A DNA stretch of 64,000 bases from Aristolochia californica (GCA_029961685.1 JARWKL010000003.1:17540467-17604466); one strand, 5' to 3'. Positions 48,767 through 60,282 are shown, numbered from the stretch's first letter. The notes: generated by a model not told the origin, from the sequence alone. Made by a program: numbers and translations.

Positions 48767-50533
48767 TTGAATCCGAAATCCCAGATCTCTACCTATGCCC
48801 TCAAGTCCAGCCCCGCCCGTACAGCTCCTTACTGCATTGATCATCACTCCCACCCCCTCATCAGCCCCATTATTGAAAATCACGCCTGCTCCGTCCACCG
48901 CCACTCTCCAATCCTATTGCCATCTGGAACTGCAGTCGAGGATCTGCAGTCCTTCCTCGTCTGCCCCATCCTTCACCTCCCGTCAAATCCCCTTGATTGA
49001 CCCCCGTGCCTGAGTGGTTGTCAATCATCCATGATTGGCCCACCTGTCTACTTCGACTGCCCCACCTCTCCCTTGCCTACTAGAGATTGGCTAGTGACGG
49101 GAACTGTACTGTCCATTGTCCATTCCTTAGAGCCTCTTATCTTCTCTCTCATTCAGGTCTTGAAATGTCCACGTTTGACATTTTAGAAGCCTCTCCACAT
49201 CCCTTAGTCTACCCTTGACACTTTGATCGTCAGCCACAATTCCCCAAAAACTCACCTCCAAAATGAGACCTGAAACCCATTAGCCTTCGGACTAATTCCT
49301 CATTCAATGGTATTAAATTGCGGAGCTTAATTAAGGTTTTATGTTGATTCATTATGTAGATCAATCTTTTATTATGGTTGTCCTAATTTTTATTAAGGAT
49401 GATTTAAGAATTTCACTTTTATATTGAAGTTGTCCTAATTTTCTCTTAATAATTGGGGAGTACCACTATTTGGATTTTATCATCACGAAGAAAGATCATG
49501 AGTTACGGCCCAAGAGAGGTTAGAGAAAAAACACTTTTAAGTTTTGTGTGATTTCTTTTGTAAACTATTTCATCTTTATAGTGAATTACTGTAACAGCGA
49601 AAAACAGGACTTAGTCTTACCTTGAGGTGAACCTGTATAAATTTTATTGTCATTATATTTTTGTGCCTGTTTTTCTTTTCTTTTGTAATTATTATTATTA
49701 CTCTTATTAATTTGGAATTAGAATGTCTAATTCCTAACAAATGGAACTACCACTCTCTTTACCATTTGTCAGCCCCAAAGGAAAAACAAATCAAAATGCA
49801 ACACCCCGTTGTCTGACATGCAAGGATTTACCGAAGCTTCGACTCTAAGTTGGGAATATCATACTGGGGGCTGATATCAAGGAGATGAATCAATCTCCCC
49901 AAAACCCGGACCTCATTAAGTGGTTACCCATCCCACAACCTGGAAAATACCAGGACACCCACTAAATCCACTCTCCAGGTTGACACTTCCAATGCCGAAT
50001 CTCAAATCAACACTACTACCCCTCTCCAATTCACTTACTCCCTGGCGCCGAAGCATGCGCAAGGGTAACGAGATCACCTCCGCGGAGTCATGAAAGTCCA
50101 CGAACAATCCATCTACCCCAAGCCCTCCACTGTCCCTTGGCACCCGAAGTTGTCACATATGGAACATACTATTAATTTCATCAAGGCCATTGAGCCTGAG
50201 AGCCCGCACTACCCACCACATGAGTGGGAAAATATGAAAGAGATTGCTTGGGATTGCTGCTACTACTAAGACAAGTGCTTCTTCTATGAGGATGAGAAAT
50301 TCACCTTCATTCCCCTGCCATGATCATCTTATCATGGAATATCAAAGAAATTGGTTCACTCAGAGTGTGCAATAGTTCAAACAATGTTTTTTTAATGTAA
50401 GCCTAATATTGTAATTTTGCATGAACCAAAACTGTAATACCATGAATCTTCTATCATTCGCAATATTTGGTACTCTTCTGACCAAAAATGGGCCACTATA
50501 GATGTTGTACTCTGGTGGCATACTTATAATATG
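48767..50533 (+). mobile_element. L1-like LINE copy B: ORF1 and start of ORF2
   Basis: 49976-50533 aligns with copy A 37019-37575 base for base with scattered changes. 49740-49975 extends further into ORF1 (LIKWLPIPQPGKYQDTH), absent from copy A because of its truncation. The proline- and serine-rich sequence from about 48767 to 49220 could be earlier ORF1, which is less certain. A copia LTR lies inside at 49224-49739. ORF1 ends with the TGA of an ATGA overlap at 50320-50323 and ORF2 begins MIILSWNIKEIGS. The copy is cut at 50533 by the minus-strand copia element; its remaining 3' part is not in this window. Confidence 0.75.
49224..49739 (+). repeat. Solo copia LTR, relative of copia A
   Basis: About 516 bp, homologous along its length to the LTR at 41651-42153, ending TTCCTAACA. 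There is no primer site after it and no polypurine tract before it, so it looks like a solo LTR left by recombination. The flanking five bases (CACTT and AATGG) do not match, so either the ends are off by a few bases or the duplication has decayed. Confidence 0.7.
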
Positions 50534-51136
50534 TGTTGGATTTAGGATCCCTTTTTCATAATTCCGAGCAAAAGAACGAAGAAAGAAAAAAAGAGAAAAG
50601 GGAAGAAGAGCTCACGGGTAGAGAGAAGAAAAAATAAAAGAGCAAAGAGAGGTTGCGCCAAGCAAAGGGAGAGAGAGAGTAACTTGAGAATGAGATATGT
50701 AACTTGATTAATACCGCATTGCAACACCTCTATTTATAGTAGAGGAGGAAGTAGAGTCATTATACATTTAGTCTTTCAATCCTAATTACATTCAAACTCT
50801 AACTCTCTAAGATAAGTCTATTCAATCCAAACTACTAGAAGCCTAATATAAGTTGAACTAGGACTCTTACTTTATTCACGTGAATATAAGGGAGAAGGCC
50901 AGCTTGTCGCCTTATCTTTGTGGGTCCCTCATGATCTTCCAGCTCATCTTGATAAGGTTGACAGCTCGTGAGATATTTGTAGGTCCCACTTGATCTTCAA
51001 GTCTTCTAACTCAATTCAGCTTGTGCTTCTTAAATCATTGACTCTTGCTTGCTTGGGCGAGGACTCTTCTTGGTGTCCCACGTTCTCATGGTGGGTCCCA
51101 CCAGCTCAAGCACCATGGTGGGTCCACATTGTAACA
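50534..51136 (-). repeat. 3' LTR of Ty1/copia element B
   Basis: 603 bp. On the minus strand it starts TGTTACAATGTGG at 51136, directly after the polypurine tract, and ends ...AAATCCAACA at 50534. A TATA box (CTATAAATA) is on the minus strand at 50731-50739. It interrupts LINE copy B after TAATATG, so the exact insertion point is fixed by comparison with copy A at 37575. Confidence 0.88.
50731..50739 (-). promoter_or_regulatory. LTR TATA box
   Basis: CTATAAATA followed by GAGGTG on the minus strand, about 400 bp into the LTR, as expected for the copia promoter at the U3/R border. Confidence 0.6.
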
Positions 51137-51147
51137 CTCCTCAAGTT
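51137..51147 (-). promoter_or_regulatory. Polypurine tract of copia element B
   Basis: AACTTGAGGAG on the minus strand, directly before the LTR. The polyprotein stop TGA (51141-51143) lies inside it, a usual copia arrangement. Confidence 0.75.
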
Positions 51148-52540
51148 GGGGGTAAGAAGACATCATAAATGCCTAACTTGCTGTATATGGTAGACATAAT
51201 CTTGTGAGTGACCGGCTTGGTGAGAATGTTGCAACTTAATTTTGTGATGATATATGCTTTAGAGATAACAAACCAGCTTGGAACTTTTTTCGTATAAAAT
51301 GACAATCTACCTCAATATACTTTGTCCTTTCATGGAAGACTGGATTCGATGTAATGTGTATTGCTGCTTGATTGTCATATTGGAGCTTCTTTGTAGAATC
51401 CAATTTCAGTGAGAAGAGACCATATCCAAATGAGTTCACTAATAGTGTGTGCCATGGCTCTGTATTATGCTTCTGCACTCGTTCGTGTTACTACATTTTG
51501 GTTTTTGGTTTTTGGTTTTTCATGTAACCAGATTCCCTCCAACCATCGTACAAAATCCTGAAGTAGATTTTGTATCATCTGGGGATCCAGCCCAGTCTAC
51601 ATTTGAGAATTCTTCGATGTTGAAGTGACCATGGTTTTTATAGAGAAGCCCCCTTCCAGGAGCTCCTTTCAAATATCGTACTATTCTTTCAAGTGCTTGC
51701 CAATGACTAAGTTGTGGCTTGAGCATGTATTGACTTACCACACTTACTAGGTATGAAATATCTGGCCTTGTTACACATAGGTAAATAAGTCGTCCTACTA
51801 GTCTTTGATATTTTTCAATATCTACATCTTCTCCTGTGCCTCCACATAATTTTGTATTTGCATCCATAGGAGTGTCTGCTGGTTTGCATCTCATCATTCA
51901 TGTTTCTTCTAGTAGATCAAGGGCATACTTCTTTTGGGATAGGACAATCCTATGTCTGGATTGTAATACTTCAATACCCAAAAAATATTTGAGTAATCCA
52001 AGATCCTTCGTCTTGAATTCAGCACATATTTTCTCCTTTGTTTTTTGAATGCCCTCGAAATCACTCTCAGTTAAAATAACATCATCAACATATATAGCTA
52101 GAATCACCTTACCTTTTGCTGTATTTTCAATAAATACTGAGTGATCTACAGAACATCTGTGAAAACCGGCCCGTCTGATGGCTTGACTAAATTTCTCAAA
52201 CCATGTCTGAGCGGATTGCTTTAGACCATATAGAGATTTTTTAAGGCGGCATAAGGACTCCCCCTCAACCACATACCCAAGTGGTTGTTGCATGTAAATT
52301 TCTTCTTTAATATCACCATTAAGAAATGCATTTTTTACATCCAGTTGATATATTGGCCATGATGAATTGGTTGCCAGAGATAATAATATATGTACCAAGG
52401 TCATTTTTGCCACTTGAGAGAAGATTTCTTCATAATCAATTCCATAGCACTGAGTATAGCCTTTGTCAACCAGTCGAGCCTTTAGTCGTGCAATCGACCC
52501 ATCTGGATTATGTTTGATAGTATAAACCCACTTGCAACCA
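51141..52540 (-). pseudogene. copia B reverse transcriptase and RNase H, broken
   Basis: The 3' half of the polyprotein. RT starts near 52535 (CKWVYTIKHNPDGSIARLKARL), continues with YQLDVKNAFLNGDIKEEIYM and LKKSLYGLKQS, and has an intact catalytic YVDD at 52081-52092. After a break near 51898 come MRCKPADTPMDANTKL and the linker with RLIYLCVTRPDISY. RNase H includes [20 protein letters not shown] (about 51300-51390). The C-terminal TKPVTHKIMSTIYSKLGIYD can be read in a shifted frame to the stop at 51141. Frameshifts occur near 52535, near 51500 and near 51235. Despite good motif retention it cannot be translated whole. Confidence 0.88.
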
Positions 52541-54297
52541 ACATGTGTTTTTATCTATGGGAAGAGGAACTAGTGACCATGTATGATTGTCATTAAGTGC
52601 CTTCATTTCCTCATCCATTGTTGCCTTCCACCCTGGATGTTGTAGAGCCTCCTGATATGAATGTGGAACAGATATGGAGGAAATAGAAGAAAGAAACTGA
52701 CAACATAAAGGTGAGAGGCGATGATGAGACACAAAATTGGAAATAGGATGAGAAGTAGAAGGTTGAGTGCATGCTCGAGGTTCTTTTCGTATAACAATAG
52801 GACGAGTATCGTATTGAGGACCAAAAATGATTGATAATGAAGGACTTACCTCTAGTGGGTCTGTCAACTTGGTAGGTGTGGTGTCGGCCACTTGCTCTGG
52901 GGGTTGAATAATCTCTGTATCATGAGGCACAACTGGTCGAGGGGAACTTGGTACTGAAGATAGACCAGGAAGAGCTCTATCAGAATAATATGAAGAGTCT
53001 TCAAAAAATGTTACATCCCTGGACACAAATGAACGTTGAAGAGTAGGACTATAACAATCATAACCTTTTTTTGTGCGATAATATCCCAAAAAAATACAAT
53101 TGATAGATTTAAGATCAAAATTGCTGTGTTTAGGTAATGAGTTATGAACAAAACATTGACATCCTAAGACTTTCAACGGTAATGAAAATGGATCATCATT
53201 TGGTAATAATCTAGAGTAGGGAGATTTATTACCACGAACAGTAAATGGTAGACGATTTATAAGAAAGCAAGCCGTAAGGACAACATGAGGCCAATAGAAT
53301 TATAAAACTTTCATGGCATATAATAAACCTCGAGCTACCTCAAGAATATGATGATTTTTCCGTTTGGCTACACTATTTTGTTGAGGAGTGTAGGCACATG
53401 ATGTTTGATGGATAATGCCATTTTCTTGACAAAAAGAGTCAAGGTCTTTGGAAATATATTCTTTAGCATTATCAGACTGGAGAATTTTTATTTTTTGACC
53501 AAATTGTGTGAGTACCATAGCCTAAAATGACTTTAAAATGTATGGTATCTCAGAACACTCCTTAAAGACAAATAACCAAGTTGTGCAAGTGAAATCATCA
53601 ATAAAAGTAATAAAATATTTTGTTTGAGAAATATTAGATACACTCAAGGGCCCCCAAACATCAGTATGAATTAACAAAAAATGGAGTGTCACTTTTGACT
53701 TCTGGACGAGGAGAGTATGTACTCATTTGATGTTTACTCAATTGACAGACCTCATAACGAAATTCTGACCTGACTTTAAGATATGAAAACATATAATGAA
53801 GAGACTTTGCAGAAGGATGTCCCAATCGATTGTGCCATAACCTCATTTTCAGTAGTAGAAATCATATTGATTTTTGGCACATCCAAGTAGTAAAGTCCCC
53901 CTTGTTCATGGCCTACACTAATCACCTACTTCGTTATAAGATCCTGAAAGACACATGAAGTAGGTGAGATGGTAATCGAGGAATTAAAATATTTTGTAAG
54001 CTGACTAACAGATAATAGGTTCAAAGGAAAAGTAGGAACAAAAGGAATATCAGTGAGTGGAAGTGATGGGGTGACATAAGTGGAACCTGCCCCTTGGACT
54101 TTGGTTTGAGAATCGTCAGCTATGGTAACGAACTTGTGTGAAAGACTCGGAGATAGAGAATGTAATAATTTTTTGTTACTTGTAAGATTCTTGGAGGCTC
54201 TTGAATCAATTATCCAGGATGAAGATGAGGCATATAACATACCTGAAGTGGTAGTGGCAGTAGTAGTTGTAGAGGAACTAGGAGAAGAACCTAGCAT
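52508..54297 (-). pseudogene. copia B protease and integrase, broken
   Basis: Protease near 54200 shows SSSWIIDSRASKNLTS: the active site DSGA has become DSRA. The GAG-pre-integrase zinc motif is near 53840 (LWHNRLGHPSAKSLHY). The integrase core carries FIDDFT near 53610, SDNAKEY near 53470 and HQTSCAYTPQQN near 53400. In-frame stops lie just upstream of 53518 and just below 53300, with a frameshift near 53680. The C-terminal part (KVLGCQCFVHNSLPKHSNFD, then CIFLGY) is near 53170, followed by a serine/proline-rich linker to the RT part. Confidence 0.85.
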
Positions 54298-54329
54298 TGT
54301 CTTCAGTTTTTGAAATAGCTCATACTCTT

Positions 54330-54930
54330 CGATAGTAATATTTTTCTGTGCAGCTGATGTTGTGGGATGTTCTTCTTTTGTATCACTCGTGTTTGATTAG
54401 CCCTTGTCGATTCTCACTTTTCATTGGCTTTATAGCATATTTCTTTATAATGGCCAATTTTCCACAGTAAGTGCATGCCTTGTAACGGCACTGATCTATA
54501 GTCTGGCCAAAATATTTACAATGAGTACATTTGGTATCATCTGTTCTACCAGCACCAGTCCTTCCACCTCTTTCTTTGCCACCTCTATAACCTCTACCTC
54601 AGCCGCGGTCAGATGATGATCCTCTATGATCAGAATACATAGAGGATGATACATTAATAGTGGAGGAAGAAATGTCTGGAATATGAAGTAGTGTTGCGCA
54701 CACATCATCAAACTTTGGGACAACAGAAGCACTAAAAAATTGACTCTTGGCAATCTCAAGATGAGGTTTAAGATTTGAAACACAAATAGCAGTAATTAAG
54801 GCTTCCTTCTGTCTGTCTTGGATAGAAATATCAGTGGTTGAAGGCTGAGCTAACTTCCACTCTTGAAGAAAGCCTCTAAAGCAGGCCAAGTACTCATGAA
54901 TATTTTCTCCTTGTTTAGTATTCAACATTC
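54330..54930 (-). pseudogene. copia B gag, C-terminal part with zinc knuckle
   Basis: The gag part (MLNTKQGENIHEYLACFRGF, CVSNLKPHLEIAKSQF) runs down to a glycine/arginine-rich stretch and a zinc knuckle near 54535 (CTHCKYFGQTIDQC), in which the usual His of the CCHC set is Gln. The N-terminal half of gag, the leader and the 5' LTR are missing: at about 54930 the sequence changes to a plus-strand gypsy element. Confidence 0.8.
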
Positions 54931-55531
54931 TTTGGAGAATATCATAGGGTCTATTGATTTTATTGATGTGATTGATTCTTTCACACTAGAAGTTTTTGAA
55001 CTTGATGGAAAAGATGAATTGGAAGTTGGCATTAGTAAGCATCTTGAGAAAGAGAATGAGGAGTTAGCCTTGAGTTCTGATTTGCAGGAAATTGTTGCTG
55101 CATTGAATGATATTCCACAGTTACAGTAGTCAGGTAACGTTCTTTATGTTGCGTTACCAGTTTCTAACGAGAGGCCTTTACCCTCTATTTTGCCGGCTCC
55201 CACTCCAGATTTGAAGCCTCTCCATAGTCACCTCAAGTACATGTTCATCGGAGATGGAGGAATGTTACCAGTGATCATCTTCAATAAACTTAGTGCACTT
55301 CAAGAAGAAAAGCAAGTGCAGGATGAACTTCATTTGCAGGAAATGTTCCCTGATGAGCAATTGCTCTTCGCGAGTGTGACATTGCCTTGGTATGTGAATA
55401 TTGTAAATTATTTGGTTACTAAATGTTACCTCCTGGTTTGTCTAAGGCTCAAAGAGATAAGGTCAAGAGTGATGCCAAATACTATGTGTGGGATGACCCA
55501 TAATTACGGATGCATTGAGTCGAGCCAATGA
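54930..55531 (+). pseudogene. Gypsy pol remnant with internal deletion
   Basis: In one frame from about 54936: SIDFIDVIDSFTLEVFELD, an amber stop at 55127-55129, then PAPTPDLKPLHSHLKYMFIG near 55190, the stretch before RT in Athila/Tat polyproteins. The frame then jumps, with RT and most of RNase H missing, to DELHLQEMFPDEQL and LPWYVNIVNYLVT, the region before integrase. A one-base shift near 55423 leads to PGLSKAQRDKVKSDAKYY in another frame. The deletion kept the frame at the join. Confidence 0.75.
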
Positions 55532-56246
55532 TAATAAACAAAGGCGCTGCTTGGGAGGCAACCCAAGGGGAGTTTGTTCCTTTTTCTTTTTATTTTTGCA
55601 TTTATATTTTGGTTATTTGTGCCTTCTCTTTACAATTTTCCTTACATTGGGGACAATGTAAGTTCTAAGTGTGGGGGAGGGGATTTAGGTTGTGTTTCAA
55701 TTCTGTTTTTTTTTTTTAAATCTTTTTTTTGTGGTTTTTAATGATTTTTTGGTTGTGTATGTCATGAGCAAGATTAAATTAGGCTCTTGAAAGATTCATA
55801 ACATGATTGAATTAGTAATCTTCCAACTGAGAATGAATTAGTCTAGTTATTTTATTTGAGGATGGTAGTGACTAAATTTGGTAGACAAAAGTTGGTGAGA
55901 TTTTGAGCCTTTAGACTAACACATCCATATCAGTCTCACTATTTTCTTTCATGAGAGATAATCTTCCATGGATTTGTTTCTCTAGAACTTGCCTTGATTC
56001 TCTTTGAGGTCACATTGACACATGAATGCATGAACATAACTAAGGTCATCTTTGTTATAAGCTACATAAGACAAATAATCTACCTTGTAATTAGTTTTTT
56101 CCTCTTTTGTTGAACCCCTTTGAGCTTTATTTTTTTTTTTGAAACCACGTTACAAGCTTTAAACCTAAAAAAAAAAGAAAAAAAACCTTTACCCAAGCCA
56201 TAAAGCCAGTGGAGCATTGTTCATCATTATGGTTCGTATGGGTGTG
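55532..56246 (+). other. Gypsy 3' interior, left part
   Basis: Non-coding. It contains GGCGCTGCTTGGGAGGCAAC near 55545, wording typical of the region after pol in Athila/Tat elements, and GGGGACAATGTAAG...GTGTGGGGGAGGGG near 55650-55682, an internal polypurine-like tract. It ends in GTGTG (56242-56246), the target duplication of element 2. Confidence 0.65.
56242..56246. repeat. Target site duplication of element 2 (GTGTG)
   Basis: GTGTG at 56242-56246 and again at 62054-62058, flanking the reverse-oriented element exactly. Confidence 0.85.
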
Positions 56247-58017
56247 CGATGTAAAATTTAGTTACATCGGCTTTAATACCTCGCAAGCGTACGAATCGTT
56301 CATGTAATCTAGTAGTAAGCGAGGGTCATATCCACAGGGAGGATTGAATTCTGTGTATTCTTCAGTCAACTAGCCTAACCAAATATGATGAATTAATCTG
56401 AACTAAACACTAATTATATCCTAAATTATCAAGCAATAATCTAATTAACTACTTGCACAACAGGAAACGTCAACTCTGGATTTTACCGTGATTCGTGCCT
56501 CTCTCGAGCGCCACGTAACCACGAATCCGAATTCTCAATCCTTGCGTCTAGCCCCTCTCGGGCGCCTAGAGTTAATGACAAAGAGCGGATTACAATAGAA
56601 TGCAGAGAATCAATTTCCTATTGTGATGATGCTAAAATTATCAACTCTGGATTTTACGGTGATTCATGCCTCTCTCGAGCGCTACGTAATCACGAATCCG
56701 ATTTCTCAATCCTTGCGTCTAGCCCCTCTCGGGCGCATAGAGTGAAAGACAGAAATCGGATTAAAATACCAAAATCCAACCTCCATTATAATCCTACCCT
56801 AATTAGCTAATTTAATCAAATATCCGGAAAACAAATATTCAGTAAACATTAATTTTCAAATCAGATTCAATAAACATTCAAAACCTAAGTTCAAACTATA
56901 TAAAAAATGAAATTCAAAAACAACGAATTACTCCCCTTCTTCTTCCTCTCGCTCGGCAGCAACTCATTCTCACGGGTGCTGCAATTTCCCGAGATTAATG
57001 GCTTCGGGTAGCAAGAGTGAGTGGCCGGAGGTAGAGACGACGCCGGCGACGAAGGTTGAAAGTCGACGGACAGAGATAATGTCCGGTGAAGAACAAAACA
57101 GAGATGAAGTTCTCTAACCGGCTCTCTCGAGTCTCGGTCAGAGTCGGAGTCGCTCCGGGAATGGTTGGAAATACGTAACCGACGCCAGAGGATGGTCGAA
57201 AATTGGAAGTGGCACCGGAGAAGCCCTCTCGGATCACTTCTCGGTCTGGCGAGCGACGACTGTCGAACTCATCTCGACGGAGACTCTCTCGAGCTCTCCT
57301 CGGGTTTGTTCTCGGTTGCTGGACGGCGGTGGACGACGGTGGCGCGGCGAAAGATAGTGGCCCGGCAAGCGACGGTGGGAAACTCCTCTCGGGTCTCCCC
57401 TGTTTCTGGTGCTCTGTTCTGGCGAGAAGAAACTGTCGAACTCACCTCGACGGAGACTCTCTCGAGCTCTCCTCGGGTTTGTTCTCGGTTGTTGGACGGT
57501 GGTGGATGACGGTGGCTCGGCGAACGACGGAGGGAAACTCCTCTCGGGTCTTCCCCTGTTTCGGTCGACGGTCGTGCTCTGTTTTCTCTTCACGCTCCTT
57601 CCTCGGGTCTCCCCTCTCAGGTCTCCCCTCTCGGGTCTCCCCTGTCGGGTCTCCCTCCTCCCCCGTTCGACGCTCCCCTTCTCTCCTTTAATACCATCAT
57701 ATTTATTTTAAAACGATTTGACCTAAAAATCACCTCCATTTCACTAAGGGCATTTTGGTAAATATCTCCTTCTCCACCAAAATTCTCCTGAAATTCCATA
57801 ATTAAATTTATAAAAAGCATTTCAGGAAGAAATAAACCTTAAAAACAATGAAATATAATTCAGGAGAGAAAAATATGCAATATCGACAGTGATTAATGCC
57901 AAATTCAATAAATGCTCATTTAATTTGTAAACCGATAAATAACCACCTATAACACAAGTATAAAGGTTATTCTATTATAATTAACTTAGTTGTCATGTCA
58001 GAATATGACATCTATCA
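56247..58017 (-). repeat. 3' LTR of Athila-type element 2
   Basis: 1771 bp, 264 bp longer than the LTRs of element 1. The extra length lies in the GC-rich island: a block with GTCGAACTCAtCTCGACGGA and CTCTCGAGCTCTCCTCGGGT occurs at about 57262 and again at about 57437. A short run of GGTCTCCCCTCTC units lies at about 57605-57650. The two-copy 171-bp block is at about 56480-56760. Confidence 0.93.
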
Positions 58018-58032
58018 CACCCCCAAACCTAA
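58018..58032 (-). promoter_or_regulatory. Polypurine tract of element 2
   Basis: TTAGGTTTGGGGGTG on the minus strand, identical to that of element 1. Confidence 0.85.
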
Positions 58033-59670
58033 ATCTTTGCTAGTCCCTAGCAAAACAACAATCGAACCAAAATTAAGCCTAGGAAAACAAAATGCCACTT
58101 TCGTAGGGAGTACGATTGCATTTAGCGCATGCAACAAGCCGTTAAACCCCTACTCTGCAGTAGTGGACGAGTTATGTCTCGTGAGGGTTTGCATGGAATT
58201 TACCCACAAAATTCATCTAAATTAATAATATAAAAAGAAAAAACTAAAGAAAATTTACTCCTCATTAGCATATGACTAACACTTAGTATCGTAAAACATC
58301 TTAAAATCATATGAGATCTTGCGAAAGTTGAAAACCAGTGTAAAATATAGCCTATTTTCAATCCAAATACACTCATTGTTACTCCACCTGAACCAATGTG
58401 ACCCATAAGCTATTACTTCAACAGAACAAAGAGGCAACAAATAACAATAAAATCCTGGTCACATCACAATTAAGAGAAAATAGTAGAGTAAGCCTATTGT
58501 CTGACAATCTCACAAAATAAATATACCAATTTCAATCTTGACTTGCAACTTCTTTCAAATTACAATTCATCATCAAAGTTAAGGAAACTCATTGCTTCCA
58601 GATTTAAAACCATTTTACGCTATTACCAGCGCACTTTTGCTATTACCAGCGTAATTTTTGTTTCACTGAATACTTTTGGTATTACCACCATTTTGTATTA
58701 TTCTTCACTGCACATGCACTTATTTTTAAGCAACCGACTATTCCGGTGCATGTCCCTGGGTTTGCCCAGGCTGTTTCTGAAATTATCTGTCTTTTGCAAG
58801 CAAGAGCATTTCCATTTGCATTCATACATTACAACAAGGAATTTCACTGAGGTATAAAAAGGAATGAGTTCAAACAGGCATACAAGACTATTCAGACTAA
58901 CATAGATCAACACTAGATTTACATGTTCTCTTTTGCAACTAAGTTTCAAGTCTAATGCAATAGTAAGTTATCCCACTGAATTCTCATGGATCACAACAAA
59001 TGATATCAGATTTCTAATAGGCATATTCTACATAGGTTTTACGAAAAATTTTGAAACACATTTGATCAACTTATTTTAATTCTACTAATGTTAACCACAT
59101 ACTAAGAGGAGTAATTTGAAAACCATCCTAAATCCATAGGTGAGACCATATGTGTTTGGTCATCAACAATAATACCGAAGAGTCAATAAAGACCCCTAGG
59201 AATGATACATAGTCTCTCTCGAAGAAGGTTTACTCGTATCAGTCGTACCCGTAGGTAATCATTCGTAAATGAAACCGCTATCCCACATCACACTTTGAAG
59301 AAATCTCCATGTGACTGGCCACTGAAGGCAGCAGGAATCACGCGCTGAACACAAGTCCTTAAGTTACTCACCATAAGGTTTTCATTCAATACTTCAAGAT
59401 CGAACTGGTCAATCCCAGAACGGTTGTTTGAGTACATACCTCTCAAACTAGGGACCAAAAGTCTGGTCATCAACTGCCGGAATCATTTATGCTCTCGGCC
59501 GGCAAATAAGAATGAATAAACAAAAAATAAAATAATAAAATAAAAATAAAAATGTAATGTACAAAGGGATAGAAATGTGGGGATTGCCCACAATGTGCTA
59601 AGTTTATAGTCGTAAACAAGACTCTGACGCATTCAAGATGAAATGACAAGTTCCTCCAAGAAAATCACCA
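58033..59670 (-). other. Non-coding 3' interior of element 2
   Basis: Counterpart of 8336-10409 in element 1, about 0.4 kb shorter. It contains the matched short frame at 59288-59473 and a small direct repeat of about 20 bp (GCTATTACCAGCG, near 58617-58650) not seen in element 1. No gene is called. Confidence 0.65.
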
Positions 59671-59988
59671 TCACCTCCTCCAGTGTGGGGACATTCTCAA
59701 GATACGGTTTGAGCCTCTGACCGTTAACTTTGAAGACCGACCCATCTCCGTGATTGCGAACTCAATAGCGCCATGAGGAAACACCTGTGTGACTTCAAAT
59801 GGACCGGACCACTTGGATCTTAGCTTCCTTGTTGCAGGTAACTGTAATGGTTCACCCTGATTGGCCATGGTAGCTCCTACTTTGACTTCGGGTGTTTTCC
59901 TACAAATCTGTTCTACCTCTTCAACAAAGGGAGCTAATGGTCCACCTAGGGAACGACGCCCGTACATAAAAAACACAAAAAGAAACAA
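59671..59988 (-). pseudogene. gag start fused to integrase end (element 2)
   Basis: On the minus strand the frame shares with element 1 the leader-proximal wording LxxPLAPFVEEVEQICRKTP (start at MYGRR, 59967) and continues a little further into gag (VKVGATMANQGE). It then joins to the integrase C-terminus (LRSKWSGPFEVTQVFPHGAI). A frameshift follows. The join differs from that in element 1, so the two deletions arose separately. The integrase core, RT and protease are absent. Confidence 0.75.
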
Positions 59989-60079
59989 AACGAACTATCA
60001 AATTAAGCTAACAAACTCACTAATAAAAATATGAACTAACTAGAAGAAATAAAAATAATTCCATACAAAATCACCAAGC

Positions 60080-60109
60080 TAAAATTATGAAAGCAAAAAA
60101 ATAAAATTA

Positions 60110-60146
<37 letters not shown>

Positions 60147-60215
60147 AAATAAAAAATAAAAAATAAAAATAAAAATAAAATAAAATAAAAATAAAATAAA
60201 ATAAAAATAAATCTA
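60080..60215 (-). repeat. (AAAAAT)n-type simple repeat in the leader of element 2
   Basis: About 135 bp of A4-6T units on the plus strand between the primer site and the gag start. Element 1 has a T-rich but non-repetitive leader there, so this is a later expansion. Confidence 0.9.
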
Positions 60216-60258
60216 ACCTAAGACCATGGAGAACAAAGAAATACACTTAATACGTGCC

Positions 60259-60276
60259 TCCCCGGCAACGACGCCA
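60259..60276 (-). promoter_or_regulatory. Primer binding site, tRNA-Asp type (one mismatch)
   Basis: Minus-strand TGGCGTCGTTGCCGGGGA, one base different from the site in element 1, six bases after the 5' LTR. Confidence 0.88.
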
Positions 60277-60282
60277 AAAACT

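Noticed and set aside
41651..49739. One full copia element bounded by the two related LTRs
   Set aside because: No matching target duplication, no polypurine tract before the right LTR, and the interior lacks integrase and RT.
57165..57711. Overlapping frames of 100-160 codons on both strands near 57.2-57.7 kb and again near 61.2-61.8 kb
   Set aside because: They are shadows of the doubled GC-rich block in the LTRs of element 2.
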